Part shown: in pieces, positions 34,952 to 44,715 of the stretch
Position numbering within the stretch: position 1 is the stretch's first letter
Layout: every line of letters starts with the position of its first letter
Assembly (NCBI RefSeq): GCF_011074885.1
Contig: NC_054686.1
Span: 124,001-188,000 of the forward strand
Direction: 5' to 3'
DNA length: 64,000 nucleotides
Source: Brettanomyces bruxellensis
Taxonomy: Eukaryota > Ascomycota > Pichiomycetes > Pichiales > Pichiaceae
Program-made: the position numbers and the translations under genes
Notes under the pieces: generated by a model
What the model was told of the DNA's origin: nothing
The model's database searches: none
What the model saw: the letters and a program-made list of their open reading frames with translations, nothing else

Positions 34952-35614
34952 CTAAGATGGTGATAATTGTTTGACTGCACCCGTTTCAAGGATATACAGC
35001 CCTTCTTTGTATTTTTGCTCATCAGAAATTGCCTTTAGATATTTCCAGCCTAAATATCGACCGCATTGCTTGCATGATACATTGCATATGCAATACGTTC
35101 CTGTGGTCATTTGCCGATCATTACTTCTGTCACAAAAGACATTAACAATCTTGTAGATCAGAAGGGCATTTCCTAGACCTCCTTGATAACAATCAGAAAC
35201 TATATAGCTTGATAATGCAACATGTGTCATACAATGTGAGCAAACATATATTAACGGCTTTCCATGGCAATTATACTTCTTATGCCTTTTGTAAAACGGT
35301 ACAGGAAGACGAGAAAGGTTTCTGTTGCCGATCGATGTTCCCCTTCGGTAGGGATTACCACCAATTGCACTCTCTCCAGAATTTTCATTACCTTCTGATC
35401 CAGTATCATCGCTCAACGAAGAATCGTCATTGGCAACTCCACCATAATCATCACCTCCCAACTCATAGACATCATCATCTCCATCTATGTCTGTTGACCG
35501 ATATCTATTTAATCGAATTTCATGCTGATAAGCAGAGTATACTTTTTTTTGGAGAGCTTTATCATCTCTCAAAGAGTCATCAGACTCAAGGCACGTCGTA
35601 TACCGGAATCCCAT
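34952..35614 (-). CDS. MOH1: Moh1/Yippee-like zinc-binding protein with N-terminal extension
   Basis: Residues 118-215 form a complete Yippee domain: YVCSHCMTH (C125, C128), the long GGLGNALLIYKIVNV loop, RQMTTGTY, then NVSCKQCGRYLGWKY (C181, C184) and KYKEGLYILE. The two CxxC pairs bind one zinc in this fold. S. cerevisiae Moh1 (138 aa) is linked to survival in stationary phase, and Yippee proteins of other eukaryotes relate to GID/CTLH ubiquitin ligase or nuclear roles. This protein has 220 residues because of an extra N-terminal segment of about 110 residues that is acidic and Ser/Asp/Gly-rich, with no recognised domain. The ATG at 35614 opens the frame, but a shorter form starting nearer the domain cannot be excluded. 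The frame is intact. Confidence 0.9.
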   Translation of the reverse strand: MGFRYTTCLESDDSLRDDKALQKKVYSAYQHEIRLNRYRSTDIDGDDDVYELGGDDYGGVANDDSSLSDDTGSEGNENSGESAIGGNPYRRGTSIGNRNLSRLPVPFYKRHKKYNCHGKPLIYVCSHCMTHVALSSYIVSDCYQGGLGNALLIYKIVNVFCDRSNDRQMTTGTYCICNVSCKQCGRYLGWKYLKAISDEQKYKEGLYILETGAVKQLSPS

Positions 35615-37687
35615 TCTCCAAATTTCATATCAGCTAACGGTAAACTCACAGAAATGCAGTAATTCCCTTGGTCTTTTTCAGATTCTTAATGTATAATTTG
35701 GCGCAACTAAATAGATGAATGTCTGCGAAAAAGGTGTAAACTTTTTGAAATAAAAAATGTATGCTAAGCTGAAGTGGTGAAAATACTGACCGGCACATTC
35801 ATTTTTTTTCTTTTATATTTTTACCCTCTTATCCGCACCTTAGTAACCGGCCGCACCCCGCATCTGACTTTAAGCACAAAAATTATTTTAGTATTGCAGA
35901 TGGATCTCTATATCAATAACAGAGAGATACGAAAATGATAAAAATTAAGCATATACTATGAACTGGCCAATAAGAATAAACAATACAACCTATGCATAAT
36001 GTCATCCAGCTCGGATGAAATGAATGTATGAAATAAGACAATCTTTGTAAAATATATACAAATCGTACTTTCAATTTAAATGCGGGACTGCTTATTTCTG
36101 CCCTACACCCAAAACTGTTCAAAAGGTCCGAGTGGATGAACGGTGTCGAATATAATGGAATGATTGACACTTCTAGTGAAACAGCTATTTTTGCGCTTTG
36201 TGTGTCATTGATTTTAAAAAACATCTATTCCACACCAGCACAATTGACAAAAGAGAGAAACAATTGACATAGATTCCAGATCTTTTGGTAAGGAAATTGG
36301 TACTTCTTGTTATTGAAACCATAACAAATGCTGCTCGGGCAACAACACACTTTTTTATTTGGAAGTTTGTTTATTCGTAGGATTTACTTAATAAAACACA
36401 CTTTTTTAAAGCTTATGTGCTGTTTGTTTATATGTTCTCAAGCTCGAAGCCTTAGTTAGGCCAATTGTGAGACTGAAATACAGCATACAAACCAACAGGC
36501 TATCATTTTTAACTATAAATGTAGAAATGCTGATTTCTATGCGACGTGGGATCGTAGGTGCTAAAATACAACATTTTATACATAAGAATGGATTGCTTAG
36601 GGGGAATTGGAGATCTGGAGTCCAAGCATCAAGTAGTTGCCTAAAACGGTCTAGAACCAGAAGTGCAGCTACATCCGTACAACAAACATAGATTTCAAAG
36701 ACTTTCTTTGGGTGGAGATTTGGTTCTATTGAGACTAAAAAATTCTGGTGCTGTATTCAGATTGGATAAACGCGCCCTCGCAAATACAACAAATACAATA
36801 TTTCGGGGATGAAAGCGGGTAGTGAGTGGGCTGCGGGGACTATCAATGAAAACCACATTGTAGATTTGTAGCTCGGGCTTATCGTTCGACCGGAGCTGAA
36901 TCAACAACTAAGTTCTAAAGTTCGTATAAAACGGCAAATTCGGGAATATTGCACATTGCTTTATGATACAAACTGCATAGCCCGGTCCTTCAGAGGATGA
37001 TGTGATTGGTCTGGAAGTTGCGGTCTTCATAGAATAAGCAATCTGGGAGTACTTGCAATATAATTAATTACTAAGATAATGTTATCAGCGCGACTCGGGT
37101 CCAAGGCGTAAAGAAACGCAACAGCGGAGAATTTCTAAAATTTCTAAAAAAAAAATAAAAATAAAAATTTAAAGAGATGAAATTGAAATTCTGCGTAGAT
37201 ATCCCCCACCTCCTCTTCTCTAGGTATAGAGATGGTCAGTTATTTTTCCTCCTATTGCGCCGCATCTCTTGGCAGCTTTTCCGTATAGCGGCCAAAGGCA
37301 TATTTTTTCCCTGAGCGAAGTTAAGAAAAAAATTTCCACTTCGGTCAAGCATGGATCTTTTTTATTTTTTTTTATTTTTTTTTTTATTTTTTTTTTATAA
37401 GTATCGCAGTAACCGTTTTCTATTATTGTTCACCGTATCCCTTTAAATCTGACTGTTTGTTCGCCGCTATCGAGGGAATTTTTTTTACTTAGCCAATTTA
37501 GCATAACTTGTTATAACAGCAGTACTTTCACTCAGTAAGTGATACCGAATACCCAGATTCAGCTGTCATCACGAAGATCGACACAGCCAGCATTTGCTTG
37601 TCCTCCAATAGGGATTACACACCATCTTTACACCCGCTAATTTAGACATCCAGCAAGATACACAAAAATACACAAACGGAGGCTGAA
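35615..37687. other. Long gene-poor gap upstream of the MRS3/4 gene
   Basis: About 2.1 kb without a supported gene. Open frames at 35913-36224 and 36467-36691 have no family features. It contains a CCAAT-box core (ATTGG, about 37000) and a run of T tracts broken by single As (37358-37397). There is also an S. cerevisiae-type ARS core match (TTTTATATTTT, 35811-35821) that may be chance. It may be a long promoter, an untranslated leader or an origin. Confidence 0.4.
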
Positions 37688-38971
37688 ATGTCTCAGGTCC
37701 CGGACATAATTATGAGCGAAACATCATCATCGACCGTTGCTGGAGCAACGGCTAAAAACGGGGCGGTTTCCAGTGACAAGAATTTACAAGCATCGGGCAG
37801 AACCCACCCCATGGCATTCGGCACTATCCGGCAAGACGCCGCCAGTGTACCGGCAGCCCCACCAGAGGGAACGTTTTTTGGAAGGGTGTATCGGAGATTT
37901 CAGTACAGAGGGGTAAACCCTGGGGCGAGTGCATCGGCGAGCGCATGCGCGGGCGCGCAGGGCACACCGGAGGGAGACGCACGCGTGGGCAACGGCGACG
38001 AAAATGGCAAAGAGGCGGTTGGTGCAGCATCGCAGGTGCAGGTGGACTACGAGGCGCTACCGAAAGAGTCGCCGGTGTTGGCTCAACTCTTTGCGGGTGC
38101 GTTCGCCGGCATTCTAGAACACAGTGTAATGTACCCGATTGACGCAATCAAGACGCGCATGCAGATTGCGCAGATGGAGGCCAGCGAGGGCATAATACAG
38201 GCTTTCACGCACATTGCCGCAACCGAAGGGCTATACGGCCTCTGGCGCGGCATCTCAACAGTGATTCTCGGCGCAGGCCCTGCGCATGCCGTCTACTACT
38301 ACGTTTTCGAGTCCACCAAAACAGCGCTCTGCCGGCATTTACAAGACGTGAACCATCACGTGAAAATGAAGAATTCACTAATCACAGACGAGAGGCATCC
38401 GCTGGTTGCGTCCGTTTCGGGAATTGCGGCTACCACCGCATCGGACGCTATTATGACACCGTTTGATGTTGTGAAGCAGCGCATGCAAATAATCCAGACG
38501 TGCGGCATGTGCGACAAGCCGTCGCCGTTCCACGTGGCTGCGCAGATGTTGCGCAAGGAGCGCCTCCGCCCTTTTTACATTTCATACCCTACAACTTTGG
38601 CCATGAATATCCCCTTTGCGGCAATCAACTTCGGCGTCTACGAGTACGCATCTTCTAAAATCAACCCGGACCAAATTTACAACCCAATGTTGCACTGCGT
38701 GTCGGGCGCCATATCGGGCGCAGTTGCCGCCGCAGTTACCACGCCGCTTGACTGCATAAAGACGGCGCTACAGACGCAGACTTTCCCGCGCGCAACCGGG
38801 TTCTTTTCCGCAGCGCAGCTGCTGTACCGCAAGGAAGGACTCCGAACGTTTTTGCGCGGCATGAAGCCCCGCATCGTTTTCAATTTCCCTTCCACCGCCA
38901 TCAGCTGGACCGCCTACGAAATGGCAAAAGCCTATTTGCTCCCAAATTCGCTCAAGGACAGTTCTGATTGA
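37688..38971 (+). CDS. MRS4: Mitochondrial iron carrier, Mrs3/Mrs4-type mitoferrin
   Basis: A mitochondrial carrier protein of the inner membrane that imports iron for heme and Fe-S cluster synthesis. Residues 120-420 hold three carrier repeats with the signatures PIDAIKTRMQ, PFDVVKQRMQ and PLDCIKTALQ. Mitoferrin-specific segments include GAFAGILEHSVMYP, ILGAGPAHAVYYY, SYPTTLAMNIPFAAINFGVY and PSTAISWTAYE, all very close to S. cerevisiae Mrs4. At 427 residues it exceeds the usual ~300 because of a 110-residue N-terminal extension rich in Ala, Gly and Ser. The gene is GC-rich compared with its AT-rich flanks. MRS3 and MRS4 are a post-duplication pair in S. cerevisiae; a single gene is expected here. 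Confidence 0.93.
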   Translation: MSQVPDIIMSETSSSTVAGATAKNGAVSSDKNLQASGRTHPMAFGTIRQDAASVPAAPPEGTFFGRVYRRFQYRGVNPGASASASACAGAQGTPEGDARVGNGDENGKEAVGAASQVQVDYEALPKESPVLAQLFAGAFAGILEHSVMYPIDAIKTRMQIAQMEASEGIIQAFTHIAATEGLYGLWRGISTVILGAGPAHAVYYYVFESTKTALCRHLQDVNHHVKMKNSLITDERHPLVASVSGIAATTASDAIMTPFDVVKQRMQIIQTCGMCDKPSPFHVAAQMLRKERLRPFYISYPTTLAMNIPFAAINFGVYEYASSKINPDQIYNPMLHCVSGAISGAVAAAVTTPLDCIKTALQTQTFPRATGFFSAAQLLYRKEGLRTFLRGMKPRIVFNFPSTAISWTAYEMAKAYLLPNSLKDSSD

Positions 38972-39476
38972 AATTCCGCCGACGCGTTTTTTGCCCCTGA
39001 ATTTTAGATGTATGCTTTTGGGGTGGAGCTGAAAAATCTGAACTGAAAAGGCCGATATAAAAAGCTGAAACTAAAAGGACCAATGCTGAAAAATACTCAA
39101 ATAAAACAGAAATGCTCGTGCTTAAATGCTCGAATAAAGCTCAAAATAATACAGAAATGCTCAAAATCCAGAAATGCTACTTGATTTAGACCAACAAGGG
39201 TCCGTTTTCTTTTCTACATCAATAATCATGATTACTACTATCCGTATATAACCCATGTATTTATATTTAGGAGCACTCTATAAATGCCAAAATAACCTGC
39301 TCTGCATATCATGATTAAGCATGCGTAATCTACTCATCAATTATGCACTCCGTAATGTTATATTTTTTGTACTTCGTACTTTCCTGCCTCCACTTATCTT
39401 GTCGAATCCGGCTAAATGCGACTTGCCTGCCCGGCTTTATCCGGATTCATTCCCTTACGTACTTTCATACATCAAC
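38972..39476. other. 3' flank of MRS3/4 with degenerate short repeats
   Basis: About 500 bp. Between 39030 and 39180 there are several imperfect copies of GAAATGCTC and GCTGAAA-type words. A perfect ACGCGT at 38982-38987 lies just after the carrier stop codon, so it is not in that gene's promoter. No gene was seen. Confidence 0.45.
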
Positions 39477-39721
39477 TCATCCTCTTTTGGCAACTGCATC
39501 TGTCAAAAGTACCATTTTATGCTTTTGTGCAACAAATGAAAACAAAACACACGACACGAGGAATGCCACAAAGTTGTAAAACTGGATATTTCTGGAGTTA
39601 GTATCTTGGCTTTATCCAATAAGCATAAATTTCACCTTCCACTTACTGCTCTTCTTGAGTATCCCCTATCTTCCTCCTCAGACCGGAAGGAGCTGAATAT
39701 CTTTCTGAGGCTCTGGAACAT
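39477..39721 (-). CDS. Putative spliced micro-gene, 59 codons, one membrane segment
   Basis: On the minus strand, join(39647-39721, 39477-39581) gives a 59-residue protein. Exon 1 encodes MFQSLRKIFSSFRSEEED and runs to SRRA. A 65-nt intron has GTAAGT at the 5' end (39641-39646), a perfect TACTAAC branch site (39597-39603) and CAG at the 3' end (39582-39584). Exon 2 continues in frame with FYNFVAFLVSCVLFSFVA, a good single membrane helix, then a basic and polar tail ending KRG. Without splicing the frame stops at 29 codons. The basic N-terminus followed by one helix would fit a small mitochondrial or ER membrane protein. I recognise no family. The region is otherwise empty, but a chance match of splice signals is possible. 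Confidence 0.4.
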
Positions 39722-40208
39722 TCTGATGCTCCCCTCAAAGTGAATTGACCTTTTGAAGGATTTGTAAATGAGACTCTTGCCTACCCTTTAAAGTTTTCAA
39801 CAAACCTCTTCCAGCCACCTTTGGGGTGGGGTTTGCGGTGTACGGGTGCAACCACGATGCTCATCACTTGACAGAAAAAAAAAGGCACCATCTCCTTTAT
39901 TCGGCAAACTCCGGACTCCACGGGTAAACAATGCCACAAATACACATAATTGCCAGTTTCTGTAGTTGCTGGCTGCATTATCGTTATCTATCACCCAATT
40001 AATTAGCTTTTTTATATTTTTTATCTTTCATTTTTTTATTTTTTTTATTTTCCTGGCTGCAGTTTATCTTTCAACTGAACTATTGCTGCTTCAATTGGGG
40101 TTATAGTTTTATGACTACACAGACTTTAGACTCGTAGTTTCAACTCTTAGTGCCAGCAGTATCATTTGAGTGCAGAGGCAGCTTTTTGCACCGAGAGAAA
40201 TATTCATA
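39722..40208. other. Intergenic region upstream of the PNGase A-like gene
   Basis: About 490 bp. It would serve as promoter both for the putative micro-gene (leftward) and the PNGase-like gene (rightward). Overlapping minus-strand open frames at 39781-39994 have no recognised features. A T-rich tract lies at about 40010-40055. Confidence 0.45.
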
Positions 40209-42713
40209 ATGCAGGGATTTTTAGCGAGAGAGTGGTCTTTGTGGAATCAAGTTCAACTTGGCTTTTCCAAGTTCAGAAATGACGACAGAAGAGAAGATTT
40301 GGCATCGGAGGATCAAGGGAGCGTGAAATTTCAGGATGACGCAATGAATAGAAACAAACAATTGGGTGAAATTTCACCAAATGATTATAGTGACTGGGAA
40401 GATGGGAAATTGGCAGATCGACATTATGAGGACATTGACCCAGAGAAGCAGGCTTTTATAAGGGACAATGAGGGCATAGATGGTTCTAGAAGGCATGCTG
40501 AAGGCCAGGTCAAGAAGACAAAGCTCTGGTATTGGGCTTGGATGTGCTTTTTTATGATGGTATTGTGCTTTTTACCGCATCGTTTGGTTAAAGACTTGAA
40601 ACCGTCAAGGCCATGCAATATGGCTGGGAAAACCTGGCAGAATACCAACAAGGCACACGGGTTGCTCTCAGAGGTCAATTCTCCATACTTCAAGCAACTC
40701 AAAAACGGTACAAAACTTCATGAGTTTATCGAAATTCCAGTTTTGCCAGCGTTGGACTACGGCAAGCCAGTTTACCAGCAGCACTTGCTAAATTCTACTT
40801 TTGGCAACTCGTGGGGTCTTCCCGCGACTGCACAGTACGTGCCACCGCCGGCCAGCGTGAATTTCAGCCAGGTTGTGCTCACATTGAACGTGTGGGTTGC
40901 AGGAATCCAATTCGACCGACTAATTCACGTTTATGTTGATGGAAACGAAGTTTGGAGGTCCAGCACACCGGAGCCGGCCGGAAGGGACTCGCACACGTTC
41001 ACGCAGAAGGACGTGTCGCTGTACGGGTCGCTTTTCCGGAAGAACACGCAGGTGATGCTCCAGTTGGACAATTTGATCACTTCAAAGCTTACAGGAGTGT
41101 TCAACGTGTCGCTAGATGCGTTCTACTACAACTACCAGGGCAACCGGTCGTTGGTTCCGCACAAGGACCAGCTCAAGAAGCCCGATGGCGGGGTAAACGT
41201 CAAAGATGTGGACGATGTGATCATTCCGGGCCGCAGAAACAACCTTTTCCAGCATTCAGAGGATGCAAACCACATCGTTCCACTCACAAAATCGTTCCCG
41301 GGAAGACCGCCGTTGGTGTATTACCCGGACTCGCGGTTGCACGTGGTTCTCCCGCAGGTGAATGCCAACACTACGCAGGCCAGGGTGGTGATTTACATCT
41401 CGGGTAACGCCGAGGAGGAGTTCTGGTACTCGAATCTTTTAGATGAGTACAAGGACCGGTTCCGGGACCACGGGCACACGTTTGGCGGCCATGGGCCATG
41501 CCGTGTGATCAACGTTTACCACAACGGGGTGCGGATCGACTCCAGAAACCCCTTCCCTGTAATCTACACGGGAGGAATCTCGCCCGCACTTTGGAACCCG
41601 ATTGTTTCCACCGGTTCGTATGACATAGTCGGCCTCTCACTGGATGTCTCACTCCTACTTCCGTACTTGTGGCAGGGTCCGGAAGCTTTGGACTTCGAAG
41701 TGTCGAACTGCTTTGATGATGATCTTCCTGCCGGAGCCTCGAAGTCCGGAATTGGCTCTAACTGGATATCCTCGGCCAGTCTCGCACTCTGGGAGGATGA
41801 GCATGTCGTGCACAGCGAGGGTGAGGTGCAAATTGCAGACAACTCCACCAAGGTCACCAGCATCGCCATTGTGCCACCTTTCAGCGGGTTCATGAACCAA
41901 ATAGTCACTGCCAAGTACTCGAACCAGATTCGGACCTACTTCAACTTCACTTTTGCCAACGGCACGTCTCTCGACTTCATCGCCGAGCACTACACAACCG
42001 CACACCAGTCTAACATCCAGGTCATCAAGGGTTATGGCGATAAACAGACTCTGGTTGCAGTCCAGAAAGGCCAGAGGTCGCACGCCATTCTTAATGCCAC
42101 CGACAATTCCACATTCTTCTCGTACAACCTCTCTTCAAGCCACCCGCTGGTCGTGTCTATCGAAAAGCAGAAGACTCAATCTCTTCCGCCTGACTCCAGC
42201 TACAAGATTTCGCTTGTCAAGGGATCCACTTTCAAGGTGCGTTTGAACGGCTCCAAGATCTTGAAGTTGAAGGTGTCCGAAAACGGAACTTCCAACATGA
42301 CTCTTTCGCCGAACGGCAACCACGGAGAAGGCCGAGTCGAGCACAACCTCACAATCTCCACAAAGAGTGGCCACTCGTACAACCGGCATGCTTTGGGTGA
42401 CAACACCACCGTCGTCTACGATAATGTGACCATTATCGAGCCTTTGGACGGAAGTATGAGCCTTGATGATGCCTTATACAGGCAGGAGGAGCCGGAAATC
42501 GTTAGTTCATTATCAGAGGCCCTGGCAGGAGGCTTTGGAGGCCTTAATGGGTTGGTTGGAGTAGAGGATGAGGACGATAAAGAGGTGTACGAGGCGTTTA
42601 TCGGGTACTTGGGCCAGGATTCTTCGTCCAATGACGATGCTGAGGTTTCTCAGAGTGCTACATCGAGGAAATGCTCGCAGGATGGACTATTTAGGCACGT
42701 TCTCTTCAACTAG
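40209..42713 (+). CDS. PNGase A-like peptide N-glycanase, membrane-anchored (PF12222-type)
   Basis: Of 834 residues, about 1-103 are a charged cytosolic tail. About 104-126 are a membrane anchor (LWYWAWMCFFMMVLCFLP), giving type II topology, and the rest faces the ER/Golgi lumen or outside. The luminal part matches the peptide-N4-(N-acetylglucosaminyl)asparagine amidase A family: EFIEIPVLPALDYGKP, then VVLTLNVWVAGIQFDRL, VYVDGNEVWRSSTPEP, HGPCRVINVYHNGV and FPVIYTGGISPALWNP. Many N-x-S/T sequons are present. Family members remove N-glycans or are glycan-binding relatives; activity is not proven here. It is unrelated in fold to the cytosolic transglutaminase-like Png1 that S. cerevisiae has. 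The ATG at 40209 is used because the longer frame starts with GTG. The frame is intact. Confidence 0.85.
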   Translation: MQGFLAREWSLWNQVQLGFSKFRNDDRREDLASEDQGSVKFQDDAMNRNKQLGEISPNDYSDWEDGKLADRHYEDIDPEKQAFIRDNEGIDGSRRHAEGQVKKTKLWYWAWMCFFMMVLCFLPHRLVKDLKPSRPCNMAGKTWQNTNKAHGLLSEVNSPYFKQLKNGTKLHEFIEIPVLPALDYGKPVYQQHLLNSTFGNSWGLPATAQYVPPPASVNFSQVVLTLNVWVAGIQFDRLIHVYVDGNEVWRSSTPEPAGRDSHTFTQKDVSLYGSLFRKNTQVMLQLDNLITSKLTGVFNVSLDAFYYNYQGNRSLVPHKDQLKKPDGGVNVKDVDDVIIPGRRNNLFQHSEDANHIVPLTKSFPGRPPLVYYPDSRLHVVLPQVNANTTQARVVIYISGNAEEEFWYSNLLDEYKDRFRDHGHTFGGHGPCRVINVYHNGVRIDSRNPFPVIYTGGISPALWNPIVSTGSYDIVGLSLDVSLLLPYLWQGPEALDFEVSNCFDDDLPAGASKSGIGSNWISSASLALWEDEHVVHSEGEVQIADNSTKVTSIAIVPPFSGFMNQIVTAKYSNQIRTYFNFTFANGTSLDFIAEHYTTAHQSNIQVIKGYGDKQTLVAVQKGQRSHAILNATDNSTFFSYNLSSSHPLVVSIEKQKTQSLPPDSSYKISLVKGSTFKVRLNGSKILKLKVSENGTSNMTLSPNGNHGEGRVEHNLTISTKSGHSYNRHALGDNTTVVYDNVTIIEPLDGSMSLDDALYRQEEPEIVSSLSEALAGGFGGLNGLVGVEDEDDKEVYEAFIGYLGQDSSSNDDAEVSQSATSRKCSQDGLFRHVLFN

Positions 42714-42756
42714 TGAAGAATGAAGCTGTAGTTTATTTTAATTGAAGTATCATTAC

Positions 42757-43058
42757 GTTTGCAGTGGTGACTACATTAGTGGTTAGCCTATCCCTTCTGT
42801 AGTTTAGTTCACTATTGTACATTTAAGCAGTTCTAGTAAAGGATAAATCTGCACTTGATTTTGATTAAAGGACAAACTTTTACAGCAGAGAATATATTAT
42901 TTAGTGGTTAGCTTACCCCTTCTGTAGTTTAGTTCATGATTGTACATATAAGCAGTTCTAGTAAAGGATAAAACTGTACACTGGATTTTGATTAAAGGAC
43001 AAACGTTTACAGTAGAAACTACATTATCTGGTGGTGAACCTATCACTTCTGTAATTGA
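42757..43058. repeat. Tandem repeat, about 2.4 copies of a 125-bp unit
   Basis: The unit begins TTAGTGGTTAGC at 42776, repeats from 42901, and a partial third copy starts near 43026. Copies are about 85-90% alike by eye and share CTTCTGTAGTTTAGTTC and AGCAGTTCTAGTAAAGGATA. The array fills the 366-bp gap between the convergent PNGase-like and STE2 genes, so it lies in their 3' flanks. Confidence 0.85.
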
Positions 43059-43079
43059 AAACAAGTATACATGTACAAA

Positions 43080-44294
43080 CTAAGCCTTATCTGCCGGGTT
43101 GTTATTGGCAGGAGAGGTTGTTTCATCGCAACTCTCTGCTTCGGCTTCTCCAGTACCATCTTCCTCCTTTTCCAAGTCGTTAGGATCCAAAACGTCTGCA
43201 TACATCTCGACCTGCCTCCAGAACTTCGGATCTTCGGTATTAGTCTCATCACCTAGAGTTCCGGGACTTGTTAGGCAGGATGCAGTGTGTGTTTCCTCCT
43301 TTTTTTGCCCATAATCAAAGCCTGAAAGTGTAGCAGATGACTGTGGAGTGGTTGCATCCGGTCTGTTCTTCAAGTTGGCCATGTAAGGAATATATGTATT
43401 GGCAGAGGAGCTAGGAAGCTTTCCGTCCAAAACAGAGTTGGCCCACATGGTTGTTATAGGGAGAGAAAGAGCGACTAGAGCCAAACCAATTGCTGATAGA
43501 GCATATGGAGACTTGACACCATGGAATGAGAGAATGATGATCACAGTAGGGACGATCAACGTCTGAAAGGCCATGATGAAGAGAATGTGGAAGATACTGA
43601 ATTGCTTGAGGCCCAATATTCTTCTTGTGCGGATGGCTAGGCCAAGCTTCAAGATTAAGAGGATGGAAGTGATGCAGGAAGATCCTGTAAAGCAGAAAAG
43701 CGGCGTATTCACTAGCCAGTCTGGAACTGCGAGGATATCGAAGAAATTCACCTCGTTTGCCAGAATGAGGTAGGCAAGGTAGAAGCCAATGGTCACGAGT
43801 CCAACAACTGCCGAGATAAACGTCACAAGGTAGCCAAGAAGCCGGACTCGACTGCTTGGGGATCTGAAGATGATGTAAACTTGGTATGTGAGTGAGCACT
43901 CAACCAAAGTGATGAGAATGAAGTAGAAGGTGTTGGTAGCTGCCGTCACAGCAGATGCGTTCTGGTTGAAGTAAGTGTAGCCTGAAAAATACGTGCTGAC
44001 TGTGGAATAGCTGTTGTGAACTGTAAACATGTACATTATCGAGTGGATAAATAAAACGACAAGACATGAGAGGTTGAGCGCAAAGATCGGCGTTTTCTTG
44101 TTCTTTGTAATGAGATATGTCACCGGTAAGCAGATCGTGGCTAGCCCAATTCTCACACCAAACACAGAGGAGAGAATCAACTGCTGGTGGATGTACTGAT
44201 CAATTTCTCCAAATGTAATATTTGCAGGTCCTTGTGCGGACTCGTACGAAAGCACGATGTTGGATGCATCGATGTATTCGCTTGCAGACGACAT
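43080..44294 (-). CDS. STE2: Alpha-factor pheromone receptor Ste2 (class D GPCR)
   Basis: A seven-helix receptor for the alpha-type mating pheromone in MATa cells, coupled to the Ste4/Ste18/Gpa1 G protein. In 404 residues it shows a short N-terminus with a sequon (NITF), seven hydrophobic segments between about residues 45 and 295, and a C-terminal tail of about 110 residues rich in Ser, Thr, Glu and Asp for desensitisation. Family motifs include KNKKTPIFALNLSC (loop 1 to TM2), TRRILGLKQFSIFHILFIMA with QTLIVPTVIIIL (loop 3 to TM6) and LSLPITTMWANS (TM7). These match S. cerevisiae Ste2 (431 aa) closely. Two exact pheromone response elements lie upstream. It lies head to tail behind PMS1. Confidence 0.95.
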   Translation of the reverse strand: MSSASEYIDASNIVLSYESAQGPANITFGEIDQYIHQQLILSSVFGVRIGLATICLPVTYLITKNKKTPIFALNLSCLVVLFIHSIMYMFTVHNSYSTVSTYFSGYTYFNQNASAVTAATNTFYFILITLVECSLTYQVYIIFRSPSSRVRLLGYLVTFISAVVGLVTIGFYLAYLILANEVNFFDILAVPDWLVNTPLFCFTGSSCITSILLILKLGLAIRTRRILGLKQFSIFHILFIMAFQTLIVPTVIIILSFHGVKSPYALSAIGLALVALSLPITTMWANSVLDGKLPSSSANTYIPYMANLKNRPDATTPQSSATLSGFDYGQKKEETHTASCLTSPGTLGDETNTEDPKFWRQVEMYADVLDPNDLEKEEDGTGEAEAESCDETTSPANNNPADKA

Positions 44295-44503
44295 TATATA
44301 TGGTGCTCTGAACCTTAGATATGTTATTTGCGCGGTTAATAAAAGTAGAATGGCAAGTTGTTGATAGATACCACTACTTTCAACTCGACGTACACTTCAG
44401 TTGAAATCAGAAAAGAAGGAGGGAAAAACCACAAAGTAACAAAGAATAGACGATTATATATCTCCCTACAGGTGAGCCAAATCGAAATATCGGCTGCATA
44501 TTT

Positions 44504-44582
44504 TGAAACATCCTGCTTTCAGGATACTCGGGCCAATTTTGCTCATGAAACATGCACCTAATCTGTACCGAAAGTAGAAACA
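44504..44582. promoter_or_regulatory. Pheromone response elements upstream of STE2
   Basis: TGAAACA occurs exactly at 44504-44510 and 44546-44552, with a one-base variant (AGAAACA) at 44576-44582. They lie 210-290 bp upstream of the STE2 start, inside the 421-bp gap before PMS1. TGAAACA is the Ste12 site of yeast mating genes. I saw no clear Mcm1 P-box. Confidence 0.65.
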
Positions 44583-44715
44583 TCAATGGCAGCTTTGTAG
44601 GATCAATCCTCGAAATTCCCCAATTGGGACACTCCAATGATATGTGGTATTACCGGTGAAAAATTTTTTCCCTATCTTTTCATTAAATTTATTTTTGCTA
44701 TATCGTCTGTCTTAT

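Noticed and set aside
35811..35821. Exact S. cerevisiae ARS consensus match TTTTATATTTT
   Set aside because: The 11-mer is common in AT-rich DNA, another copy occurs near 40006, and origin sequences differ in other yeasts.
38982..38987. Perfect ACGCGT near the MRS3/4-type gene as a cell-cycle site
   Set aside because: It lies just after the stop codon of that gene, not in a promoter, and the local sequence is GC-rich.
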